From contig NZ_BEYR01000001.1 of NCBI RefSeq assembly GCF_002933815.1, positions 1,220,691 to 1,284,690 on the forward strand: a stretch of 64,000 nt of DNA, written 5' to 3'. The stretch is from Sphingobacterium sp. HMA12. GTDB taxonomy: Bacteria; Bacteroidota; Bacteroidia; Sphingobacteriales; Sphingobacteriaceae. Position numbers and translations under genes: made by a program. Of this stretch, positions 9,193-17,078 are shown in pieces. Under the pieces are notes generated by a model, which worked only from the letters and a program-made list of their open reading frames with translations, made no database searches and was not told the DNA's origin. Every line of letters starts with the position of its first letter. Within the stretch, counting starts at the first letter, position 1.

Positions 9193-9646
9193 CTTCGGAT
9201 GGTATGCGGAGCTGCTTCGGAAGGCTTGCGCAAGCGACCAACAATAGGGGCCATACTGACCACTGTCTGACCAAGCTTTCCCTGTTCAGACACTGGTAAA
9301 GGTCTGGTCAGAGTCTGTCCATAATCTATTGTTCATCCGAAGCAGGTACCTAGCTGATCCGAAGGAAAGGTTAATCCGACCGTCTATTCTGGAAATTTTT
9401 AGTCATGGGAGCCTGGTACTTCCGCTGGAATACGGACGCTGTCAAAGACTTGTTTTGTATCTGTTGCCATCCGCTCTCCGACAGCCCGCCGACAAAAATA
9501 GGGATACCTCCGACAAGTCTCCGCCGACTTGCTGAAGGCTCTTGACAAGGGGCAATGTCATGTAGTATGTTTGTTCATATAAAGCGACAAATACCGGTAT
9601 AAGTTAATGCTTTATGATGGTTTAACTTTCTTAACAATAAAACAAA
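9193..9646 (+). other. Structured non-coding region before the DUF6266 cassette
   Basis: There is no convincing gene in 454 bases. It is rich in inverted repeats. TCTGACCA (9266-9273) pairs with TGGTCAGA (9305-9312). CTTCGGATG (9193-9201) and CTGCTTCGG (9212-9220) can each pair with overlapping parts of CATCCGAAGCAG (9334-9345), which makes two exclusive folds. AGACTTG near 9436 can pair with CAAGTCT near 9517, and CCGACA-like words recur at 9478-9531. It could be a long 5' leader or a non-coding RNA, but no known riboswitch class is recognised. Confidence 0.4.
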
Positions 9647-10291
9647 ATGGCAACAATCAAAAATGGTGTAATCGGCAAAGCAAGCGGTAAAGTGGGCGCG
9701 GTGATTGCCTCGTCCTGGAAATCTATCAATTACCTCAAAGGCCTGCCTAAAAAGCGCACGAAAGGGATGTCCGAAGAGCAGATTATCCAACAGGAGCGTT
9801 TCCTGACGATCTCCAAATTCCTCATGCCGATCACCCCAATACTGAAGGTCGGATTTGGGCTCTCCAAAACAGATACAATGGCACCGACCAATGTAGCGAT
9901 GCAGCTCAATATCGCGCAGGCAATAACGGGTGTTTATCCAAATTTCGCATTGGATTACAGTAAGATCGACATCAGTACAGGCTCATACCTCAGTGGTGGC
10001 GCCATGGCCGCAACTGTAGCGGGTGGAATTCTTTCCGTCGACTGGGATACCACGCTCAATAGCCTTTACAAGACCAAGGCCGATGATCAGGTCATCATCC
10101 TGATCTACCAGCCTGAAAAGGATGAGTTTATGACGGCACCAACACCGCCGACACGTGCCGACGGTACCATCGACATCGAGATTCCGGCACACCTGCTGGG
10201 GGGCAAAGGTCATGTCTGGATCTTCTTCACGGATCGCAAGGCGACCAAAGTATCCAAAAGTAGCTATCTGGGCGAACTGGACCTGGCCTAA
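9647..10291 (+). CDS. DUF6266 family protein, copy 1
   Basis: A 214-residue protein beginning MATIKNGVIGKASGKVGAVI, a glycine/lysine-rich start typical of DUF6266, and ending SKSSYLGELDLA. The middle has strands separated by helices, and DDQVIILIYQP is a conserved core shared with the next gene. No signal peptide or membrane helix is seen. DUF6266 proteins are frequent in Sphingobacterium and Pedobacter and have no known function. This one opens a five-gene cassette with a second DUF6266 protein, a DUF5675 protein and two tiny proteins. A strong hairpin with a U-run follows it at 10313, which could lower expression of the downstream genes. Confidence 0.82.
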   Translation: MATIKNGVIGKASGKVGAVIASSWKSINYLKGLPKKRTKGMSEEQIIQQERFLTISKFLMPITPILKVGFGLSKTDTMAPTNVAMQLNIAQAITGVYPNFALDYSKIDISTGSYLSGGAMAATVAGGILSVDWDTTLNSLYKTKADDQVIILIYQPEKDEFMTAPTPPTRADGTIDIEIPAHLLGGKGHVWIFFTDRKATKVSKSSYLGELDLA

Positions 10292-10312
10292 CCGCGAAGG
10301 GATTAATTAAAC

Positions 10313-10342
10313 GGGAGGAGCTGCGCGCTCCTCCTGATTTTT
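10313..10342 (+). terminator. Hairpin with U-run between the two DUF6266 genes
   Basis: GAGGAGC, then a five-base loop TGCGC, then GCTCCTC, followed by CTGATTTTT. This is a compact G+C-rich stem with a short T tract, consistent with an intrinsic terminator or attenuator after the first DUF6266 gene. Confidence 0.7.
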
Positions 10343-10363
10343 GAATACATAACGATAAAAGAT

Positions 10364-10918
10364 ATGCGATTGATTTCTGAGTTTAAAAAGCAGGATAAAG
10401 ATCCGACACGTCGGCAGGCAGTACAGGAACGCTTTCGCTTGGCACGCAGATTCTTAAATCCGCTGTACCCACTGATCCTGAAAGGTTATGGCAATAGTAA
10501 GTGTTCGGTGCAGGCAGCTTTTGGTCGGGCCATGTCGCATACGCTGACCAATGTGATCAAAGGCGAATTCCCGGATTTCCGGATAGAGCCGTCACTTGTC
10601 AAGATCAGCAATGGCATGTTGTCTCCACTGGCGGTGAATGACTGCGCGCGGATAGTCAATAAAATCCAATTGACATGGGCTGCCTCCGAATCAAATATCA
10701 AGGATTATAGCCAATGGGACGATCAGGTCATCCTATGTGCTTATGACATCACTAGCGCGCAAGCCGCTATCAATGAACAGTCGGTGCTACGGCAAGATGC
10801 TCAAATGGCCATCGATCTGCCATCCATCCTGCATGGGAAGCCGGTGCACCTATACCTGTTCCTGCATGACCGTGAAGAAACGCTCTATTCCAGAAGTCAA
10901 TACCTGGGTCTTTTATAA
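10364..10918 (+). CDS. DUF6266 family protein, copy 2 (divergent paralogue)
   Basis: A 184-residue paralogue of the preceding protein. Shared landmarks are QERFRLARRFLNPLYPLI against QERFLTISKFLMPITPIL, the core DDQVILCAY against DDQVIILIY, and the end SRSQYLG against SKSSYLG. It lacks the first 40 or so residues (the Gly/Lys-rich start) of copy 1. It is followed after 14 bases by the DUF5675 gene, so those are clearly co-transcribed. The divergence suggests an old duplication or two interacting subunits. The function is unknown. Confidence 0.78.
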   Translation: MRLISEFKKQDKDPTRRQAVQERFRLARRFLNPLYPLILKGYGNSKCSVQAAFGRAMSHTLTNVIKGEFPDFRIEPSLVKISNGMLSPLAVNDCARIVNKIQLTWAASESNIKDYSQWDDQVILCAYDITSAQAAINEQSVLRQDAQMAIDLPSILHGKPVHLYLFLHDREETLYSRSQYLGLL

Positions 10919-10932
10919 AATAAAAAGATAGT

Positions 10933-11376
10933 ATGAAATCAGTTGTAAACGTAAAACGTACCAAACAGGGCAAACACAGTACATTGTCGGAGCTATATGT
11001 CAACAACCAATTTGTCTGTTATGGTCTCGAAAATATTCCACGGTCGGTGAAAATAAGGGGCGAGACCGCTATCCCGGCCGGGAAGTATATCCTGGGCTTT
11101 AACCGTGATGGCGGAATGAATGGCCGTTACTATGACGACTATCCAAAATTGCATCGTGGCATGCTTGAAATACTTGATATACCAAACTTTAGCTACGTCT
11201 ACTTTCACAAAGGGAATAGCTATAAGCAGACTGCGGGCTGTATACTGGTAGGCGCACAATATGTATTGGAAGATGGCGATTATCGCCTATTGGCTTCGGG
11301 TGTAGCCTACAAACAATTCTATAGTGCTGTAGCTGCACTCTTGCTCCAGGGATTGGTCGAAGTGGACGTACAATGA
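10933..11376 (+). CDS. DUF5675 family protein, possible L,D-transpeptidase-like fold
   Basis: A 147-residue protein. It has the DUF5675 landmarks: AIPAGKYILGF near residue 47, then YVYFHKGN with a conserved His, then TAGCILVG with a conserved Cys about 10 residues later. The His...GC-I/V-x-V/L-G order is reminiscent of the H...S-H-G-C-I/V-R active site of L,D-transpeptidases and related wall-acting proteins, but this is my comparison and not an established function. No signal peptide is present, so if it acts on the cell wall it needs help to cross the membrane. Two tiny, hydrophobic proteins encoded next could do this. It sits 14 bases after DUF6266 copy 2. Confidence 0.8.
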   Translation: MKSVVNVKRTKQGKHSTLSELYVNNQFVCYGLENIPRSVKIRGETAIPAGKYILGFNRDGGMNGRYYDDYPKLHRGMLEILDIPNFSYVYFHKGNSYKQTAGCILVGAQYVLEDGDYRLLASGVAYKQFYSAVAALLLQGLVEVDVQ

Positions 11377-11420
11377 CTTCAGGTCTGCTTGAACAATTAC
11401 AAACAGTTAAAAAAAATAGA

Positions 11421-11639
11421 ATGAAAAAAATCTTTAACAAAATAGGACAGGTGCTGCAGCTGGTGCTGGCGGCACCTGTTAAACTACCGGGTAAGGTGGG
11501 CAATGTATTGAAGTATGTGGCTATTGGATTGGGCATACTCGAGACGGTATTGGACGAGGACGAGCCACCTCCGGAAGTATCGGATAGTTCCCCAAAAATG
11601 GACAAGGTGGAAAGGAGTGGAGCCGATGAAGCTGAATGA
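11421..11639 (+). CDS. Small amphipathic protein (72 aa), unrecognised
   Basis: A 72-residue product of the frame open from 11373; the ATG at 11421 gives a natural start (MKKIFNKIGQVLQLVLAAPV). The N-terminal 50 residues are an alternation of basic and hydrophobic residues with one possible membrane segment (VLKYVAIGLGILETVL). The tail is acidic and Pro-rich (DEDEPPPEVSDSS). It lies 44 bases after the DUF5675 gene and overlaps the next tiny gene by 14 bases. The size and the layout (hydrophobic segment, charged tail) recall phage holin or spanin helpers, but there is no sequence match that I recognise. Confidence 0.6.
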   Translation: MKKIFNKIGQVLQLVLAAPVKLPGKVGNVLKYVAIGLGILETVLDEDEPPPEVSDSSPKMDKVERSGADEAE

Positions 11640-11799
11640 TATCCGCATCTCGGCATTGGGAGGCACGCTTTGTTCGGTATGGGCAAGCTTCTCCTTTGGT
11701 GATATAGCACAGACTGTACTAACCGCTGTATTGGGTACACTCGTCAGTTTTGCGACAAGCAGATTGCTGGGACGGTGGAAACCAAAAGGACGTAAGTAG
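11626..11799 (+). CDS. Tiny membrane protein (57 aa), holin-like in size and layout
   Basis: A 57-residue protein from ATG 11626, overlapping the previous gene by 14 bases. It has one or two short hydrophobic segments (LGGTLCSVWASFSFG and VLTAVLGTLVSFATSRLLG) and a basic tail (GRWKPKGRK), which is the usual layout of small holins. The frame is open further upstream, but this start fits the overlap and the charge pattern. It ends the cassette; a terminator follows 19 bases later. It could instead be a small anchor or stress peptide. Confidence 0.55.
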   Translation: MKLNDIRISALGGTLCSVWASFSFGDIAQTVLTAVLGTLVSFATSRLLGRWKPKGRK

Positions 11800-11818
11800 G
11801 GAGGCCTTGGGCTATAAG

Positions 11819-11854
11819 AAAGGGAAGCATCGTAGCTGGTGCTTCCCTTTTTTT
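11819..11854 (+). terminator. Intrinsic terminator of the DUF6266/DUF5675 cassette
   Basis: AAAGGGAAGCA (11819-11829), a ten-base loop, then TGCTTCCCTTTTTTT. This is a perfect strong stem with a T tract. It also ends transcription arriving from the convergent lipoprotein gene, at least partly. Confidence 0.9.
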
Positions 11855-11884
11855 ATAAATGGGTCCTGTTGCTCGTCGAATAAG

Positions 11885-12520
11885 CTATTTCTTTTTGACG
11901 TATATATATTTGATGCCGTACCAGGCCACCTCATCGTTCTCATTTTTCATATCTTCAGGACCTTTAAAAAGGTATTTATTGTCATTGAAATAATAGGTAT
12001 AGGATATTTCACCGTAATCGTGACCGTTTTCAGCATATAAATAGGGTGGCGTGTATTTTTGAAAACTATAAAAGCGCACATACTGTTCGACGGTATCTTT
12101 CTTGCGCATCCCATAAAATTCCCAAAATCTTGCGTAGCGATTCCATCGGAAAACACTGTCTTTCCTTTGCTCAAACCGAAAATCATTGATTTCATATTTA
12201 TACGGTCTTTCAAAGGTACTGTCTTTGGTAACGGTCAGCGTATCGTAACGATAATTGGTCAGTTTGGCAGAATTCCAAAAAGATTCTGGCTTCTCTTGAG
12301 CTGAAATATCAATACCTCCTTTGAGTGACCCTCTATATGCTTTGAAGACGATAACATCTTTTCGTAAAAACAGAAAGGTATCTCTAATGACTCGGGCTGG
12401 TTCTTCGGGTTTCTCGATAACTTTCTCTGGTAACTTGGGTATACTGTCATCCTTATTGCACCCATAGATGAAAATGGCAGCAGAAAATAGTAATGAAGCG
12501 ATCCGTAGCGTATTTCTCAT
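11885..12520 (-). CDS. Unrecognised lipoprotein (211 aa)
   Basis: It begins MRNTLRIASLLFSAAIFIYG and then CNKDD: a lipoprotein signal with the lipobox Cys at about residue 21. The mature part is Lys/Glu-rich and then dominated by beta-type segments with many Tyr and Phe (RFWEFYGMRKKD, YTYYFNDNKYLF). No enzymatic motif is visible and I do not recognise a family. It is convergent with the DUF6266 cassette and has a 243-base upstream region. Such lipoproteins are common as single genes in Sphingobacteriaceae. Confidence 0.75.
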   Translation of the reverse strand: MRNTLRIASLLFSAAIFIYGCNKDDSIPKLPEKVIEKPEEPARVIRDTFLFLRKDVIVFKAYRGSLKGGIDISAQEKPESFWNSAKLTNYRYDTLTVTKDSTFERPYKYEINDFRFEQRKDSVFRWNRYARFWEFYGMRKKDTVEQYVRFYSFQKYTPPYLYAENGHDYGEISYTYYFNDNKYLFKGPEDMKNENDEVAWYGIKYIYVKKK

Positions 12521-12763
12521 AAATTTATTTTTCCTTTACCTAATATTATTGTTGTATCTTATTTTTTAGGCTTAGATTTATTTCTTTAAACAATATTCTA
12601 AGGTAATAATATTTATGTTAGCATACTAAGAAATAAAAAATATCGTACATATGCCGTTTATCTGATGTTGAGGCAATTGTTTGATTTTTGTAAGCTATTG
12701 TTTCTATTTTGTTAACACTGCCGGCTATTGAAGTACTAATTTTGTTCTATAAATAAATTTAAT

Positions 12764-13603
12764 ATGAAGACAAATAAAGTATGGTTTATAACCGGGGCCT
12801 CCAAAGGAATGGGGCTATCGCTGGTGAAAAAGCTCATCGAAAAAGGGTATAGCGTAGCAGCAACAAGTAGAAAATCTCAACATTTAATTGACGCCGTCGG
12901 GCATTTTGACGAGCAACAGTTCTTACCTTTGGGAGTGGATTTGACAAGTGAGAAATCCATCCATGAGGCGTTTGAACGTACGGTTGCACAGTTCGGAAAA
13001 ATCGATGTTTTGGTGAATAATGCAGGCTACGGTATTGGTGGAGCTGTGGAAGAATTAAGTCAGAAAGAAATCAAGGATAGTTTTGACATCAACGTAATGG
13101 CCGTTATCAAAACGATGCAGTCTGCGATGCCTTACTTCAGGCAACAAAGATCAGGTCATATGATCAACATTTCATCTATTGCGGGATTTGCCCCGGGGAC
13201 TGGCTGGGCAATGTATGCGGCAACAAAATATGCGGTGACAGGACTTTCAGAGGTGATGGCAGAGGATGTGAAAGAGTTTGGTATTAAAGTGACGGTGGTG
13301 GCACCAGGGGCATTCCGGACGGAGTTTTTGGAAGATAGCTCGCTGGTTTTTGCTGAAAAGAAAATCGACAGCTACACTGCCATTACAGCCTCTCACGCAA
13401 AATATGCAGCAATGAACGGAACACAAATCGGTAACCCCGAAAAGCTGGCTCAGGTGTTTATTGATCTGACAGAGAATCCGAATCCCCCTGTACGGCTATA
13501 TCTCGGAAGCGATGCCTATAAAAGGGCGACGGAAAAAATTAATTTGCTTTCAGAAGAACTGGAAAACAACAAGAATATTTCTTATTCTACTGATTTTAAT
13601 TAA
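12764..13603 (+). CDS. Short-chain dehydrogenase/reductase (SDR)
   Basis: A 279-residue classical SDR. The nucleotide-binding loop TGASKGMG lies at residues 8-15, the NNAGYG motif near 85, the catalytic Ser in NISSIAG near 140 and YAATKYAV (the Tyr-x-x-x-Lys pair) near 154. The Gly-x-x-x-Gly-x-Gly loop with a basic residue in strand 2 (TSRK) suggests NADP(H) preference. It is an oxidoreductase of unknown substrate. A perfect terminator and then an AraC-type regulator follow. The same SDR-plus-AraC pairing recurs at 37.2-39 kb. A possible Bacteroidota -7 box (TAATTTTG at 12737) lies 20 bases before the start, but no well-spaced -33 box was found. Confidence 0.92.
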   Translation: MKTNKVWFITGASKGMGLSLVKKLIEKGYSVAATSRKSQHLIDAVGHFDEQQFLPLGVDLTSEKSIHEAFERTVAQFGKIDVLVNNAGYGIGGAVEELSQKEIKDSFDINVMAVIKTMQSAMPYFRQQRSGHMINISSIAGFAPGTGWAMYAATKYAVTGLSEVMAEDVKEFGIKVTVVAPGAFRTEFLEDSSLVFAEKKIDSYTAITASHAKYAAMNGTQIGNPEKLAQVFIDLTENPNPPVRLYLGSDAYKRATEKINLLSEELENNKNISYSTDFN

Positions 13604-13616
13604 AATCTTAATCCAA

Positions 13617-13660
13617 AAACAAAAAGTGTTGCCACTCTAGAGTGACAACACTTTTTGTTT
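13617..13660. terminator. Bidirectional terminator between SDR and AraC genes
   Basis: A 15-base arm AAACAAAAAGTGTTG (13617-13631) faces its exact complement CAACACTTTTTGTTT (13646-13660). The loop CCACTCTAGAGTGA can itself pair further. It should stop read-through from the SDR gene into the regulator gene. Confidence 0.85.
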
Positions 13661-13680
13661 GATTTTCGTATATTTATCTG

Positions 13681-14592
13681 ATGGAAAAAATGCAGTCGCT
13701 GGAGGGATTTTACCAGTCTAAATTTGACAGGGTCCCCGAAAATATCCAAAATGGTGTGGGGCATTTCAATGTTTTTAAAATAGATGAATACATAGGTAAG
13801 CATACTAAGCCTGTGGTCTACAGCAGGAAAGATTATTTTAAAATTACCCTGATAATTGGCAGAAATAGAATACATTATGCTGATAAGGTCATTGAAATTA
13901 AAAAGCAGGCTTTATTTTTCACAAACCCGCAGATCCCTTACAAATTTGAATGGATAGACGATTATAAAGCTGGATTTTTTTGTGTTTTTACAGCATCATT
14001 TTTTCACCATTTTGGCAATCTCAACGACTACGAAGTTTTTAAACCCAATGCCATACCTGTTTTTGAGCTCACGGATGAGCAATTGGAAGAAATAAAGCAG
14101 GTGTACCTGAAAATGCAGGCGGGATTGGATTCGGATTATGAACATAAATATGATCTGCTCAGAAATCTCGTGTTTGATCTGCTTCACTATACCCATCGGA
14201 TGAAAACGGCTTCAAAGGTTGAAAAGCAACAAACGAATGCTTCTCAACGAATCACCCATATGTTCCTGGAACTCTTAGAGCGTCAGTTTCCGATTGAAGA
14301 TGTGAGGCAGCGGATCAGCTTTCGTTCGCCCTGTGAATTCGCGGACCAGCTCTCCGTGCATGTCAATCATCTAAACCGGGCCGTCAAGGTGACTACAGAA
14401 AAAACAACCTCTATGATTATTGCGGAGCGTTTGTTGCAGGAGGCAAAAATATTACTGCGACATACCGAATGGAACGTCTCAGAAATCGCTTATTCTTTAG
14501 GTTTTAAAGAGGCTACTCATTTTAATAATTTCTTTAAAAAAATGATGCAGATGGCACCGATCCACTTCAGGGAGGCGATTACACGAGCATAA
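13681..14592 (+). CDS. AraC-family transcriptional regulator
   Basis: A 303-residue regulator. The C-terminus holds two HTH units, the second being NVSEIAYSLGFKEATHFNNF followed by FKKMMQMAPIHFR, a good AraC signature. The N-terminal 170 residues form a cupin-like sensing domain (segments HYADKVIEIKKQALFFTN and FHHFGNLNDYEVFKPN). It sits downstream of, and on the same strand as, the SDR gene, but behind a terminator. It is likely to be transcribed from its own promoter and to regulate the SDR gene. Confidence 0.9.
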   Translation: MEKMQSLEGFYQSKFDRVPENIQNGVGHFNVFKIDEYIGKHTKPVVYSRKDYFKITLIIGRNRIHYADKVIEIKKQALFFTNPQIPYKFEWIDDYKAGFFCVFTASFFHHFGNLNDYEVFKPNAIPVFELTDEQLEEIKQVYLKMQAGLDSDYEHKYDLLRNLVFDLLHYTHRMKTASKVEKQQTNASQRITHMFLELLERQFPIEDVRQRISFRSPCEFADQLSVHVNHLNRAVKVTTEKTTSMIIAERLLQEAKILLRHTEWNVSEIAYSLGFKEATHFNNFFKKMMQMAPIHFREAITRA

Positions 14593-14633
14593 AATTACGT
14601 GAACAGGGGCCGGCTGCTGAACAAGGCCATGAT

Positions 14634-14791
14634 GATTATTCTTGTTGGTAGATGAGGCCTTTGCTGAGACAATGCTCTTCCCAAGGTATTTCTATCAGCC
14701 GGCTATGCGCGTTTTGTGGAATGATACTTTTTGATGTCGGCAGGTAAAAATGGGTTTTATTTCCACTTTTCAAAGTACCGCGTAGATCGGG
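14634..14791 (-). pseudogene. 3'-end fragment of the 33928-34494 gene
   Basis: These 158 bases closely match 33923-34083, the end of an intact gene on the same strand. Read on the minus strand, the fragment still encodes about 50 residues through the stop: a run like LKSGNKTHFYLPTSKSII, then PQNAHSRLIEIPWEEHCLSK and GLIYQQE. The start and first 140 residues are missing. Homology stops abruptly at 14791, where a decayed exporter gene begins. It is a broken copy with no promoter of its own. Confidence 0.85.
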
Positions 14792-14792
14792 T

Positions 14793-15235
14793 TATCCCAT
14801 TCAAACCTTTTACACTCCGGACAGTGACCACGCAATAAGCTGACCAGAGGATAGCGCCTATAAATGCCAGGCCATAACTTAGGGGATTGGCAGCGATATG
14901 GCTAAGCATGTCATTGAAATTAAAACCCTCATCACCACTTAAAACCCAGAGCAGGCCACACATCGAAATGAGGGCACCCGGAAAAATCAGCCAATTGGCT
15001 GTCTTGGATGTGAAAATTACGGTGGCTATCATCGTGAACGTGGGCCATAAATAATTGACCATCCCAACTTCTATCGCCTGTCTACTGTTTGTCGTATAAC
15101 CAATCGACAGCGCTAGGCAGAGTTCATAGGAAACAAACAATATACCGCCAAAAATGAGCTGCTCCAGTTCCTATCGACCAGTTTCAGGTCTTTAACGTAA
15201 TAAAACAAAGATATGGCTTTAAGCCAGATAATTTA
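14793..15235 (-). pseudogene. Decayed EamA/DMT-family exporter (YddG-like)
   Basis: The minus strand encodes pieces of an EamA-type membrane exporter: LFYYVKDLKLVDRNWSS, then in another frame LIFGGILFVSYELCLALSIG and EVGMVNYLWPTFT, then NPLSYGLAFIGAILWSAYC. The frame changes near 15160 (about one base missing). The first part of the protein is missing, as is everything after VVTVRS near 14810, where the sequence meets the fragment of another gene. Intact family members are near 300 residues with ten helices and export amino acids or metabolites. This copy cannot be functional. Confidence 0.85.
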
Positions 15236-15452
15236 CGATATACAGCTGAATGTAGGCGGAACAGGAACTACCTCAAGCAATGCACAAGCTGTTTACCAGT
15301 CTTGTATATTTACCAATATTATATTTTGCACAATATAAATATTAACCTACCTTTGTTTTACCGTATTGCAACCCAATCTTGATCTATAAGACAGGAAAGT
15401 AGTAAACTTTTTATGGAATAAAATGTTTTAAAATGCATAAAATCACGAACAA

Positions 15453-16772
15453 ATGACTACAGAAGTTAAAAACAAAATAAAAGAAGTATTCGAAAAACAG
15501 AAAGATTTTTTCGGCACGCAAGCAACCAAGGAAATAGCATTCCGCAAAAGACAGTTGCAAAATTTTCGTAAAGTTTTTGCAAGTTACACGGACGCGATCT
15601 GTGAGGCCGTGTATATTGATCTTGGAAAAAGCAGGGCAGAGGCGGAACGCGTCGAAGTTCAGATTGTTCTCAATGAACTGGATGATATGATCGATAATAT
15701 GGAAGAATGGGTAAAACCTAAGTTTGTCGAATCAAAACCGCATGCTTCAGGAGCCAAAGTCATCAGTAAGTACATCTATGAGCCCTATGGTGTAAACTAC
15801 ATCATAGGTCCGTTCAACTATCCGATACAGTTGACTTTTAGTCCGCTGATCGGTGCCTTGATGGCCGGAAATACGGCGATCATCAAACCTTCTGAAAATA
15901 CGCCGCATGTTGCCAGGATAATTGAAGAGATTGTTACCGAAGCTTTTGATGAAAAATATGTTGCTGTCTTTCAGGGCGCGATTGAAGAAAATACCTATCT
16001 ACTGAGCCTCGCTTTCGATTATATCTTTTTTACGGGTAGCCCGAATGTTGGAAAAATTGTGATGAAGGCCGCTGCCGAACAACTGATTCCACTTACCTTG
16101 GAATTGGGTGGAAAATCCCCTACGATCGTGCACCACGATGCGGATCTGCAAAAAGCAGTGCAGCGCATCGCTGCCGGTAAATGGATCAATTGTGGACAGA
16201 CCTGTGTGGCCCCGGATTACGTCTATGTGCATGAATCTGTAAAAGAGGCATTTATTGATCAGCTTAAATCTTATCTGAAAGCGACGTACAATGACGAATC
16301 ACTAGGGAAGATCGGCAAGATCGTAAGCCAGCATCAGATCAAGAATCTGGCTGGATACCTGGATGCTGCTCCCCAAAAAGTGATTTATGGGGGAAAATAT
16401 GATTTGGAAACAAGGCATTTTGAAGCGACCTTGATGGATGAAGTCGACTGGAATGACGCGGTGATGCAGCAGGAAATTTTTGGTCCGATTCTTCCTATTT
16501 TAACCTACACCAATAGCAATGACGTACTCAAAGAGATCAATAATAGACCCAAACCACTGGCTTTGTACGTGTTTTCCGAAGACCAGAAATTTGCGGACGA
16601 TGTGATTGCCCGAACAACCAGTGGGGATGCGGAAATCAACAGTACGCTGATCCACGTGGGATCGCATGATCTACCCTTCGGTGGAGTAGGCACTTCCGGA
16701 ATGGGTAAATATCACGGGAGATTCAGTCTGGAGAATTTTAGCCATCAGCGATCGATCCTTCAAGTGATGTAA
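15453..16772 (+). CDS. Aldehyde dehydrogenase (ALDH3-like class)
   Basis: A 439-residue protein of the short ALDH3-type group. The oxyanion Asn is in GPFNYP near residue 122, the cofactor-binding TGSPNVGK near 194, the general base Glu217 in LELGGKSP, and the catalytic Cys251 in CGQTCVAPDYV. All key residues are present. It oxidises aldehydes to carboxylates using NAD(P)+. The C-terminal region ends with HGRFSLENFSHQRSI, as in fatty-aldehyde or benzaldehyde types. It is a single gene with a terminator 59 bases after the stop. The natural substrate is unknown. Confidence 0.95.
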   Translation: MTTEVKNKIKEVFEKQKDFFGTQATKEIAFRKRQLQNFRKVFASYTDAICEAVYIDLGKSRAEAERVEVQIVLNELDDMIDNMEEWVKPKFVESKPHASGAKVISKYIYEPYGVNYIIGPFNYPIQLTFSPLIGALMAGNTAIIKPSENTPHVARIIEEIVTEAFDEKYVAVFQGAIEENTYLLSLAFDYIFFTGSPNVGKIVMKAAAEQLIPLTLELGGKSPTIVHHDADLQKAVQRIAAGKWINCGQTCVAPDYVYVHESVKEAFIDQLKSYLKATYNDESLGKIGKIVSQHQIKNLAGYLDAAPQKVIYGGKYDLETRHFEATLMDEVDWNDAVMQQEIFGPILPILTYTNSNDVLKEINNRPKPLALYVFSEDQKFADDVIARTTSGDAEINSTLIHVGSHDLPFGGVGTSGMGKYHGRFSLENFSHQRSILQVM

Positions 16773-16830
16773 GGGACATTGATCTTGATCAGCACGCAGT
16801 GGCTGGTCGTCCCTGTGCACAGATCAAATA

Positions 16831-16861
16831 AAAAGCCCGGGTTATATCTACCCAGGCTTTT
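16831..16861 (+). terminator. Terminator of the aldehyde dehydrogenase gene
   Basis: AAAAGCCCGGGT pairs with ACCCAGGCTTTT (one mismatch) around a seven-base loop, ending in a short T run. Confidence 0.8.
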
Positions 16862-16902
16862 CGTCTTGTTCTGATCAAGCGTTTTCAGAGCCGCCGATCG
16901 TC

Positions 16903-17010
16903 TTATTCCAATCGTTTTAAGCGGAACAATAACTGTTGCACAGCCTCCTGTGCATCATCGATAATAGATTGGAAGAAGTTTGCTTTCCACTTGTTCCTGA
17001 AAGTTGTTGA
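16903..17010 (-). pseudogene. Fragment of a DUF5856-family gene
   Basis: About 100 bases match the 3' part of the intact DUF5856 gene at 42140-42529, in the same orientation. CTTATTCCAATCGTTTTAAG here corresponds to GTTATTCTAACCGTTTTAGA near 42138, and AGCCTCCTGTGCATCATCGA to AGCTTCCTGTGCATCGTCAA. A piece of about 20 bases is missing inside (after 16980), and nothing upstream of it is recognisable. It is a remnant with no open frame of useful length. Confidence 0.8.
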
Positions 17011-17078
17011 AGGAATCTGTATGAATCACAAACTTGATCACGCTTTTTCCTGTCTTCCTGTGGTTATTTTGATTTGCA

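Noticed and set aside
9193..9646. Possible prophage attachment site or tRNA
   Set aside because: No tRNA-like cloverleaf, no integrase and no direct repeat pair flanking the cassette were found.
11189..11740. A 183-residue minus-strand frame across the end of the DUF5675 cassette
   Set aside because: Runs against three short overlapping same-strand genes and is Ser/Pro-rich; antisense shadow.
14757..15140. The 127-residue frame as an intact exporter gene
   Set aside because: Lacks both ends of an EamA protein, starts in the middle at a TTG and runs out of frame into another gene's fragment.
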